Source: Micromonospora solifontis (GTDB lineage: Bacteria; Actinomycetota; Actinomycetes; Mycobacteriales; Micromonosporaceae). From it: a DNA stretch of 48,359 nucleotides. The notes under the pieces were generated by a model, which worked only from the letters and a program-made list of their open reading frames with translations, made no database searches and was not told the DNA's origin. The position numbers were made by a program, and so were the translations under genes. Shown here in pieces: positions 27,053 to 33,638 of the stretch (position 1 is the stretch's first letter; each line of letters opens with the position of its first letter). Where the stretch lies: positions 1-48,359 of the forward strand of contig NZ_RJLN01000041.1 of assembly GCF_003725545.1 (NCBI RefSeq), given 5' to 3'.

Positions 27053-27125
27053 TGCCCCCGGCAGGATTCGAACCTGCGACACACGGTTTAGGAAACCGAT
27101 GCTCTATCCCCTGAGCTACGAGGGC
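27053..27125 (-). tRNA. tRNA-Arg (CCT anticodon)
   Basis: A complete 73-nt cloverleaf can be drawn. The acceptor GCCCTCG pairs with CGGGGGC, the D-arm contains TAGCTCAG, the anticodon loop is TTCCTAA (anticodon CCT), and the T-arm is GCAGG-TTCGAAT-CCTGC. The discriminator is A and CCA is not encoded (CCC follows). The first anticodon-stem pair is a T-T mismatch. Its 3' end points to lower coordinates, towards the proposed island, where a degenerate copy of its 3' half lies at 14061-14099. Confidence 0.95.
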
Positions 27126-27497
27126 GCGAGGGCCTAGTCTAGCGACCTGGGGGTTCACCTGGGGTGGCAGGGAGTGGCCCACGTTCACCCACGTTCACCC
27201 GACCGCCGTTCTCGCAGCCCAGGACCACACCTGGAGCACACGAACCCCGGTTTGCGACCGGCGGTCGGCCGCAGTGCCCCGTGTTGGCACCGGTTCACCC
27301 GGGTTGGCATTCGCTGGAGAGCACACACCGCGCACATCATCGGAGATCATGATGTGCGCTCCCTCGGCCCGGTATCCAAGGGCCGGGCACCGGAACGTGG
27401 TGACCGACGCCTGTCAGCCTCGGCCTCCCCCGGGCCGAAGACTCCGACGAGGCAGCGCCACGAGAGGCGCGACGCCCGGCTCCACGTCGAACGGCCG
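27126..27497. other. Gap of 372 bases upstream of the tRNA, no gene seen
   Basis: There is a short tandem copy of ACGTTCACCC at 27181-27200 and two more GTTCACC words (near 27153 and 27292). I find no supported gene, and no integrase or excisionase. It probably contains the tRNA promoter and the 3' side of the kinase-like gene. Confidence 0.4.
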
Positions 27498-28241
27498 CTA
27501 TGGCTGTGTCGTGTCACGCCAAGCGCTGGTGAGTTCAGCAACGCTGGAGTACCGGTCCTCGGGCACCTTCTGTGTCGCGCGATCCACGACATCACGCTGA
27601 CGGGCGGACCCTCGCCAGCCCGCTGGGGAGTCAAGCAGGTGCCCGACCATGCGACCGAGGGTGTAAACGGTGGTGCGCTGGTCGATGACAGCACCGCGAA
27701 CGAACTCCTCGGGCGCCATGTAGCGGCGAGAGCCGGGCAACCGATCGGCGTCGAGGACGAACGGGCCGGGCCGGTACTCATCCAGGTCGATTAAGCGCAT
27801 CCGGCGGGCGACGAAGTCGTACAGGAGACAGCCGTCGTATAGGTCGACCGCGACGAACCCAGCGGTGACGACGGCCTGGTGTGCGTCAAGAATCGTGTCG
27901 ACGGCTGCCTCCACCTCGCCGATGGGAAGCTGCTGGAACCGGGCCAGCGCCGCACGGTCCGACCCGTGGATGGTGGCTCGGTTCAGGACGCTGCCGTCGT
28001 GCCACGGGTACACCAGCACCGGTCCGTCCGGGCCATCGAGGATCTGGTCGGGGCCGACGATCGCCGGGTGCGCGACTGCGGCGTGCAGTCGGCTGGCCCG
28101 CGCCAGCGAAAGCCGGGCTTCGGGTGTGGTGGCACGCTTTACGAACCAACGCCGCCCCATTACCTCGATGCCGTGGGACAGGCAGCCAGAGCCCTGAGCG
28201 TCGAAGGTCACGAACGCGGACGACAGTGGCAGGTCGAGCAC
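27498..28241 (-). CDS. Divergent serine/threonine protein kinase-like protein
   Basis: The protein has 247 residues, kinase-domain sized. The Lys of the ATP site is in RRWFVKRAT (about 35). Instead of HRDLKPEN the catalytic loop reads GFVAVDLYDGCLLYDF, keeping the Asp but not the His-Arg or the Asn. The DFG position reads LIDLDEYR. The activation/APE region is SRRYMAPEEFVRGAVIDQRTTVYTLGRM, close to normal kinases. This group is widespread in actinomycetes; some members may be pseudokinases or act on small molecules. No membrane segment or sensor domain is attached, so it is cytosolic. Confidence 0.72.
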   Translation of the reverse strand: MLDLPLSSAFVTFDAQGSGCLSHGIEVMGRRWFVKRATTPEARLSLARASRLHAAVAHPAIVGPDQILDGPDGPVLVYPWHDGSVLNRATIHGSDRAALARFQQLPIGEVEAAVDTILDAHQAVVTAGFVAVDLYDGCLLYDFVARRMRLIDLDEYRPGPFVLDADRLPGSRRYMAPEEFVRGAVIDQRTTVYTLGRMVGHLLDSPAGWRGSARQRDVVDRATQKVPEDRYSSVAELTSAWRDTTQP

Positions 28242-28416
28242 CGATCTAACCTACGGCAAACAGCTGGCCCTGGGTTGACTACTCAGGGTGGGCGGCACGC
28301 AGAGGCTACCGCGCCTTGCGCGGCTCAAGGGATGGTTGACACGATCGGGGCCCACTGCCCTTCGCGCGCATCGCGGCACCCGTCAGCCCACAACACGACG
28401 CCGCCGTCTGAGATGA

Positions 28417-28881
28417 TCAGCTGTTGCCGAATTGTAGGAGAGGCACGTCGTACAACGCGGGATCGGGGACACGGCGCATTGTCGGCGCGGCAACCTCCAT
28501 AACCAACATTTCGGTGAGGAACTGGACGGTGGCGGCAAGCAGGTGGCTGGTGTGGCCGGAGGCGCTGTGTTCCTTGAGGCCGACGCTGACGTGGATGTGC
28601 GGCAGGATCCGGTCCTCGGCCTCGTCGTAGGCGATGGTGCCGCCGCCGAGTGCTTCGACGTTGGACAGGTGCACCCGGTCCCACACGGGTGCCTGGGGGT
28701 TGTCGAGGCGTTGGCATGTGCCGACGATCTCGACACTGCTGAAGCCGGCGATGAAGACGGGGATGTAGCCGTGGCGGATGCCGTTAATGCGGCAGGCGTC
28801 GGTGAGGGCCGTGAAGAAGTCCTCGCCGTGGTCGAACGTGACGCCGATCATGCGGCCGGGCGTGAGGTCGTGGCTACGCAT
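28417..28881 (-). CDS. PPC (DUF296) domain protein
   Basis: This 154-residue single-domain protein has the PPC/DUF296 pattern of GVTFDHGEDFFTALTDACRINGIRHGYIPVFIAGFSSVEI near the N-terminus and ILPHIHVSVGLKEHSASGHTSHLLAATVQFLTEMLVMEV, with the two His in PHIHVS that can hold a metal. Prokaryotic members form trimers and have no agreed function; the plant relatives are AT-hook proteins. Its ATG lies 8 bases inside the asparaginase gene upstream, so the two are translationally coupled and probably act in one pathway. Confidence 0.8.
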   Translation of the reverse strand: MRSHDLTPGRMIGVTFDHGEDFFTALTDACRINGIRHGYIPVFIAGFSSVEIVGTCQRLDNPQAPVWDRVHLSNVEALGGGTIAYDEAEDRILPHIHVSVGLKEHSASGHTSHLLAATVQFLTEMLVMEVAAPTMRRVPDPALYDVPLLQFGNS

Positions 28882-29932
28882 GCTGCATCTCCGGCTGTTG
28901 GCTGAGGGCCGGCCAGGGCCAGCGGGCAGGATCGCCGGTGCCGCAGGCGCCGAATGCGGCGGCGATGATCTCGGGCTCGGCGCCCGCGGCGAGAAGGGTG
29001 TGCAGCAGGATGCGCGCCTTGTAGGGGTCGAGGAAGCCGGCGCTGACGAGCCCTCGGCGCTGCAGGTCGCTCTCCGAGCCGGGGAAGGCGTAGGTGGACG
29101 CCAAGACCGGCCCGGCACCAGTACGGGAGGCGAGCACGACCGGGATCCTCGCGGCGAGGGCGGTGAGCTTCTCGACGAGGCGTTGAGGTACGTGGCCGAC
29201 GCCGAACCCCGCCACGACGAGGCCGTCGAGTCCCTCGGCGCCGGCGAGGAGGGCACCGTCGTCGCCCAGGGATACGGTGTACAGCCCGACTCGTGGAACC
29301 CGGATGACCGTCTCCAGCGGCACGGTCAGGCGGTGCGGTGGGTGGTTGAGCAGCCGTACTGTGCCCTCGACGACGTGGCCGAGCGGGCCGGTGTTCGGCG
29401 AGCGGAAGGCGCCGCCGCTGGTGGAGTGCGTCTTGCGGACGTGCCGGGCGGCGTGGATCTCGTCGGCGAAGACCACGAGGGCGCCGAGGCCGCGGGCGGC
29501 CGGGCTGGCGGCGGTGCGGATCGCGGCGAGGATGTTCGCGGGTCCGTCGGCGCCAGCAATGGTGGGGTTGCGCATCGCACCGGTGACTACAACCGGCGCC
29601 TTGCCGGTGTGCAGTAGGTCGAGCAGGTAGGCGGTTTCCTCGATGGTGTCGGTGCCCTGGGTGACCACGACGCCATCCATACCGTCGGTCGCGGTGCGGT
29701 CGGCGATCAGTGCGGCCAGCGCCGTGAGGTCGTCGAAGCTGAGCGAGGCACCCGGCAGTTGGCGGAAGGTCTGGACGTGCACGTCGATACCAGTCTCGGC
29801 CAGTCCAGGTACGGCGGCGATGAGCTCCTCGGCGGTCAGGTTCGGCACGACGCCACCAGCGTCGCTGCCGGCGGTCATCGCGATTGTCCCGCCGAGGGAG
29901 AGCATCAAGACCGATGTCGCCTTCTCCGCCAC
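28874..29932 (-). CDS. L-asparaginase family enzyme
   Basis: The protein has 352 residues. The first catalytic Thr is in LSLGGTIAMTA (about 12-22) and the second active-site motif is VVVTQGTDTIEETAYLLDLL (about 85-104), with VVTGAMRNPTIAGADGPANIL typical of the bacterial type I/II asparaginase fold. It hydrolyses asparagine, or a related amide, to aspartate and ammonia; no signal peptide is visible, so it is cytosolic. GTG at 29932 follows GAGGAGG. Because it is coupled to a DUF296 protein and sits just downstream of an XRE gene at the edge of the peptide cluster, its substrate could be a special amide, but that is speculative. Confidence 0.88.
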   Translation of the reverse strand: MAEKATSVLMLSLGGTIAMTAGSDAGGVVPNLTAEELIAAVPGLAETGIDVHVQTFRQLPGASLSFDDLTALAALIADRTATDGMDGVVVTQGTDTIEETAYLLDLLHTGKAPVVVTGAMRNPTIAGADGPANILAAIRTAASPAARGLGALVVFADEIHAARHVRKTHSTSGGAFRSPNTGPLGHVVEGTVRLLNHPPHRLTVPLETVIRVPRVGLYTVSLGDDGALLAGAEGLDGLVVAGFGVGHVPQRLVEKLTALAARIPVVLASRTGAGPVLASTYAFPGSESDLQRRGLVSAGFLDPYKARILLHTLLAAGAEPEIIAAAFGACGTGDPARWPWPALSQQPEMQHA

Positions 29933-29999
29933 CGCACCTCCTCGTCCCGTGCCTGTGTGCCTGCGGCAGCCTGTCACAGTTTCTGAGTGAAGCGAAGGC

Positions 30000-31526
30000 T
30001 TAAGGGAGGCTGGCCAGGTAGCGGCAGGCTGCGTTGATCCCGTCGGTGGTTAGTAACCGGCTGCGTGGTCGGATCATCCCTTCGACGCCGACGGCGGCCA
30101 GTTCGGTGCAGCGTCGACGCAGCCAGGGCCATTCCAGGCCGAGGTATTCGGCGAGGATTCGTAGGCGGCGGGTGGACTGGCCCGATGCGGTGATGGAGCC
30201 GGCTTGGCCGCCGCGGGTAACGTCGTCGTAGCGGCGTAGCGCGGTACGGCGATCGAGGGCGTCGACGTGCCAGAGTCCATCGGCGCGCACCCAGTTGGCG
30301 AGAATGACCTGCGTGTGTGGGGTCAGCACGAAGCCTTCGACGGTGGCGTACGCCGGGTCTGGACTCACGTGCACGGCGACGCGCAGGGATTCCATGAACG
30401 CTGCCGAGAGCAGCAGCAGGATGCGTTCCGCGTGGGGGCTGCCCCGCACGGCGGTTTCTGGGATGCAGAAGACGCGGGCAGCCGGGGCGGTGGGTGTGGT
30501 GAAGCGTTCGCTCGTGGCGTGCAGATAGTCGATCTTGTGGCGGAAGAGCAGCCAGGTACTGGCTTCTTCGCCGTACTGCTCGCGGGTCCAGAACACGGGC
30601 TGGTCGGTCGCGGCGTCGAGGCGGTGGCTGATGTAGCGGGCGCAGAAGTCGGAGCCAAGCCACATCTGGCTCAAGGTGTTGAGGTCGGCGGCGACGTTGC
30701 GGCTGACTGCGGAGCCGGGTAGTTGAGCGTAGCGGCGTAGTTTGGGGACGCTGTCGGCGAGCGCGGCATCATCGGCCAGGAGAGCGTCGTCCATGCCGCA
30801 CAGGGCCCACAGGATGCCGATGGTGAAGGCGTCGAGGCGGTATGCCGGTACCGCCATTCCAAGGGTGGGCGTTGTGGCCACGGCGAGGATGGGCTCGTCG
30901 CCGGCCAGCAGTTCCGTCGCCACGAGATCGCGCAGGCCGAAGGCGGCGGCGTGGCCACCGTTGAGCGTCCGTGGGTAGCGGGCGGCGTGGCGGCGGTCTT
31001 GGACAGGAATGCTGGTGAGGGTCAGGGTCGTAGCGGGTACGGCTCGGCCGAATGGCAGGGTCAGCAGTCGGTCGACCGGCCATGCCGGTGGGGGCGCCGT
31101 GAGTTGCACACCGGGCAGCGCTGATGCCCAATCCGCCGCCGCACCAGTGGCGATCTCACCCGGTGAGGCGGCGAACGCGGATGCCGTTGGCGTGGTGCTG
31201 CGCCGCTGCTGGGAGACGGCGGCGCGCACCGCGCGGGCGGTGGCGGCCACGGCGGCACGCTCCTGGTGTCGCTCCAGTTCGACCAGCGGAAGCAGGTTGG
31301 TGAGCGCGCCTCCTGCGGCGAGCGCGGTGTCGCAGGCGGTTGCGAATTCCGGGGTCGGCCAGCGCAGGGCCTTCTCGATCTTCGCGATGAGATCCGAACT
31401 GACGTGCAGGTGCTCGCCGAGCCGCGCTTGAGACCAGCCGCGCTGTTCTCGCCATGATCGCAGCTGGGCGCCGAAGTAGTGCTTGGCGGAGGTCTTGGGT
31501 GCGAGTTCGCGTGGAGTCTGGGCCAT
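30000..31526 (-). CDS. XRE-family regulator with large unknown C-terminal domain
   Basis: The protein has about 508 residues. The N-terminal helix-turn-helix (YFGAQLRSWREQRGWSQARL, then LIAKIEKALRWPTPEF) is clearly paralogous to that of the regulator at 40958 (FFGAELRRLRERANLSQARL ... REFVEACDKALATGGAL). The remaining 400 residues have no TPR pattern and no domain I can name; they include AFGLRDLVATELLAGDEPIL and EASTWLLFRHKIDYLHATSERF. ATG at 31526 is preceded by GAGG; a GTG start 84 bases upstream is possible. It follows the HExxH gene by 131 bases on the same strand and may sense the product or a precursor. Confidence 0.78.
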   Translation of the reverse strand: MAQTPRELAPKTSAKHYFGAQLRSWREQRGWSQARLGEHLHVSSDLIAKIEKALRWPTPEFATACDTALAAGGALTNLLPLVELERHQERAAVAATARAVRAAVSQQRRSTTPTASAFAASPGEIATGAAADWASALPGVQLTAPPPAWPVDRLLTLPFGRAVPATTLTLTSIPVQDRRHAARYPRTLNGGHAAAFGLRDLVATELLAGDEPILAVATTPTLGMAVPAYRLDAFTIGILWALCGMDDALLADDAALADSVPKLRRYAQLPGSAVSRNVAADLNTLSQMWLGSDFCARYISHRLDAATDQPVFWTREQYGEEASTWLLFRHKIDYLHATSERFTTPTAPAARVFCIPETAVRGSPHAERILLLLSAAFMESLRVAVHVSPDPAYATVEGFVLTPHTQVILANWVRADGLWHVDALDRRTALRRYDDVTRGGQAGSITASGQSTRRLRILAEYLGLEWPWLRRRCTELAAVGVEGMIRPRSRLLTTDGINAACRYLASLP

Positions 31527-31657
31527 CCCAACCTCACGGAATGCGCCGGCCGTGTGCCCGGTTCGGAGGGCGGATTCGGCGGTCACTTGGTAGCGATCGG
31601 TGTCGCCCACGGTACACGGTGCACACGGCGATGTCCGTCCTACCTCACCATCGCTGA

Positions 31658-32572
31658 TCAGGTCGGCTGCGCGGCGGTGATGCTGACGGCGGTGGCGAAG
31701 ACCTTGGTCATACGGCGGCGTAGCTCGTCGTGGTCGACCAGTGTGATGGCGGTCTGGAAGCTGTCCCTTGCTTGGGCGAGTTGTTCGGCCTGCAGGCGCA
31801 GATGGGCGGTGAGAAAGGTGCGTACCTCGGCTGGCGCAGTGGAGGCGACGCGTGCGGCGTACAGGACGGTGAGCGGGAAGGCCCAGCAGGCGTGGAGGAA
31901 GCCGAAGGCGGGTCGTTCGGTGGCTCGCCAGGGTGAGTAGAAGTGCCGGTCGTCGGGGATGGTGACGTGGCAGGCGACCAGGGCGTCGTTGAGCCAGTTG
32001 TGGCCGGCTTCGTGGATGAGGTCGCGGGCGAGGACGATTGGGTGGTTGGTGTAGTCGGTGAAGACGGTGCCGGGCAGGCGGGTGATGGTCCAGCTGAGCA
32101 GGGTGTCGTGGAGCGTCTTCCGTTCGAGGAGGCAGATGATCGGCGCGTGGTCGCGCAGGAGCGTGCCAAAGCCGGCGCTGACTGCTGCCGCGAGCCCGTT
32201 CCGCACTTGCTCCAGGGCGGGCGGGCTGGCCGGCGTCGTTTCGGGGTTGATGACGTAGTAGGGCGTGGCGGCGAGGTCCGAGCGGCGCAGTTGCTCCGGC
32301 TTCGGGTTGACCACAATCGGGATATTGTCGCCAGGGTCGGTGCGTAGGCGGGCGGCGTCACTGGCCGTGGCGTGGCGGTACCAGGCCAGCAGCGTGCCGT
32401 CGGCGGATCGTGCCGCGGCTTCGGCACCTTCAAGCCAGTGGTGGGCGAGGGCGTAGCTGAGCGGGGTGCTGGCGGGAGCGTTCGTGCCGAGGACGCGGTG
32501 GATAGCGGTCGTGCGTCGCCGGCGTAGGTCGGTGGTGGCCGGCAGGCTGAAGAGGTCGTCAAGGGGCGGCAC
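31658..32572 (-). CDS. HExxH-motif peptide-modification protein (aKG-HExxH beta-hydroxylase type)
   Basis: The protein has 304 residues. Its key motif is DLIHEAGHNWL (His187, Glu188, His191), followed by a conserved FGFLHACWAF segment, matching the 'HEXXH motif-containing putative peptide modification protein' family. Members next to radical SAM RiPP genes have been assigned as 2-oxoglutarate-dependent peptide beta-hydroxylases in which HExxH holds iron. It is not a secreted protease, as no signal is seen. GTG start behind AAAGGAG. It is the gene directly after the candidate precursor peptide, separated by a strong hairpin, and is the last member of the biosynthetic operon. Confidence 0.83.
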   Translation of the reverse strand: MPPLDDLFSLPATTDLRRRRTTAIHRVLGTNAPASTPLSYALAHHWLEGAEAAARSADGTLLAWYRHATASDAARLRTDPGDNIPIVVNPKPEQLRRSDLAATPYYVINPETTPASPPALEQVRNGLAAAVSAGFGTLLRDHAPIICLLERKTLHDTLLSWTITRLPGTVFTDYTNHPIVLARDLIHEAGHNWLNDALVACHVTIPDDRHFYSPWRATERPAFGFLHACWAFPLTVLYAARVASTAPAEVRTFLTAHLRLQAEQLAQARDSFQTAITLVDHDELRRRMTKVFATAVSITAAQPT

Positions 32573-32600
32573 CGACTGTTCTCCTTTGCGGCGTGGTGGG

Positions 32601-32634
32601 CGCCTGGTGCCGGGGCGGGGCCCGGCACCAGGCG
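32601..32634 (-). terminator. Hairpin after the precursor gene (attenuator or partial terminator)
   Basis: A perfect 14-bp inverted repeat, CGCCTGGTGCCGGG at 32601-32614 with its complement at 32621-32634 and a 6-base loop, starts 12 bases past the precursor stop and lies 29 bases before the HExxH gene start. Such placement in RiPP operons usually allows more precursor than enzyme mRNA. Confidence 0.8.
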
Positions 32635-32645
32635 AGAACAGACGG

Positions 32646-32801
32646 TTACTGCTGGCCTGTGGAGCTGTCTACGTTGTCTGCGGGAGGCCAGCCGGTGGTG
32701 GATACGTTGGAGGTGTGCGCGGTGACCTGGACGGTGGTGTCGTCGCCGCGGAGCTGATCGACGGCGGTGAGGAAGTCGTCGTAGGGCGTGGGTGTGTCCA
32801 C
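32646..32801 (-). CDS. Candidate RiPP precursor peptide (51 residues)
   Basis: This short gene was found by translating the 317-base gap between the oxygenase and HExxH genes. GTG at 32801 is preceded at ideal spacing by AAGGAG. The predicted leader is acidic and amphipathic (MDTPTPYDDFLTAVDQLRGD). The C-terminal half is rich in Thr, Ser, Val and Asn and has one Trp and one His: TAHTSNVSTTGWPPADNV, then DSSTGQQ at the end. It has no Cys and no signal peptide. Adjacent genes encode a radical SAM/SPASM enzyme, a 2OG oxygenase and an HExxH hydroxylase, all peptide modifiers. Plausible modification sites are the His, Trp-Pro-Pro and Asp/Asn residues. No known RiPP class motif (such as a C-terminal FxSxx) is present. 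Confidence 0.78.
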   Translation of the reverse strand: MDTPTPYDDFLTAVDQLRGDDTTVQVTAHTSNVSTTGWPPADNVDSSTGQQ

Positions 32802-32890
32802 GATGTGCTCCTTGTCTGGGTGTCTCGGGAGTCAGGGCTGCTGAGGGCGGTGAGCGGCGGCGGGCTGCGGGTGCGCGGTGGCACTGGCGT

Positions 32891-33610
32891 TCACCGTTCG
32901 GCGATGAGCCAGCTGATGAACTTGCGGGACCGTCCGGAGCTGACTGGTTCGGTGCCGTGGGTCAGTTGGGAGCCGTAGACGATGGCGTCGCCAAGGCGGG
33001 GGCGGACGGTCCAGCGGGTGCGTGGTAGGTCGCGGAACCAGGCGGAGGAGTTGTCGGCGCCGTCGTGGATGAGCGACATGCCGGGTACGTATCCGGCGGC
33101 GCTGGCCACGTCTGTGCTGGCCCAGATGTCAGGGGCTCCTGTCGTCTCGACGTAGAAGTCGCCTCCGGCATCGGCGTGGCGGATGGGGATGCCAATGCCG
33201 CCAATCTGGCGGGGCCAGGTGCGGGGGTCGGGGGCGATGCCGTCGGCGTGCGGGGTGATGTGCTGTCCGGTGCGGTACTCGACGTAGGTCCAGGGACGCA
33301 GCGCGGTCACCGACGGCATGGCGCGGCGGATGGTCGGCATGGCACGGTTCGTCGCCCGGTCGAGGATGGCGGTCACCGATGAAGGCAGCTCAGTGATCTC
33401 GATACGTCCGGCTGGTTCGTAGACCGCCATGGCCTGCGCGGCGGTCAGGCCCGGGATCTCATGCATGGTGGTGGTACGGCCACAGTCGAAACGGCGCGTG
33501 CCGGCCGCGGCAAGGATCTCGTCCATGGCTGTCGCGAGCTGTTCGACGTCGGTAGGGCTCAGGAAGCCCTCCACGCTGTGGCTGGTCAGGGTTTCGGCTA
33601 CGTGGATCAT
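32891..33610 (-). CDS. 2OG-Fe(II) dioxygenase
   Basis: The protein has 239 residues. The iron facial triad is visible as His121-x-Asp123 (GQHITPHADGIAPD) and His218 (YGSQLTHGTEPV), with an Arg ten residues later (GRSRKFISWL) for 2-oxoglutarate. Overall it resembles prolyl-4-hydroxylase-like P4Hc proteins (VEYRTGQHITPHAD, IPIRHADAGGDFYVE). It likely hydroxylates the precursor peptide (Pro, Asp or Asn) or the phosphonate unit. ATG at 33610 follows GGGAGGA. It lies between the radical SAM gene (28-base gap) and the precursor gene (89-base gap). Confidence 0.88.
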   Translation of the reverse strand: MIHVAETLTSHSVEGFLSPTDVEQLATAMDEILAAAGTRRFDCGRTTTMHEIPGLTAAQAMAVYEPAGRIEITELPSSVTAILDRATNRAMPTIRRAMPSVTALRPWTYVEYRTGQHITPHADGIAPDPRTWPRQIGGIGIPIRHADAGGDFYVETTGAPDIWASTDVASAAGYVPGMSLIHDGADNSSAWFRDLPRTRWTVRPRLGDAIVYGSQLTHGTEPVSSGRSRKFISWLIAER

Positions 33611-33638
33611 GGCGTCCGTCCTCCCGGGGTGGGCGGGC

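Noticed and set aside
14061..27125. Active integrative element with its own integrase
   Set aside because: No tyrosine or serine recombinase, relaxase or replication gene is visible, and the two tRNA-derived repeats differ at 4 of 39 bases.
27126..27497. CRISPR array or regulated repeat suggested by repeated GTTCACC words
   Set aside because: Only one short tandem pair and scattered words; no regular spacing and no cas genes.
32646..32801. Lanthipeptide, thiopeptide or lasso peptide precursor
   Set aside because: The peptide has no Cys, and no LanM/LanBC, cyclodehydratase or lasso cyclase genes are in the window.
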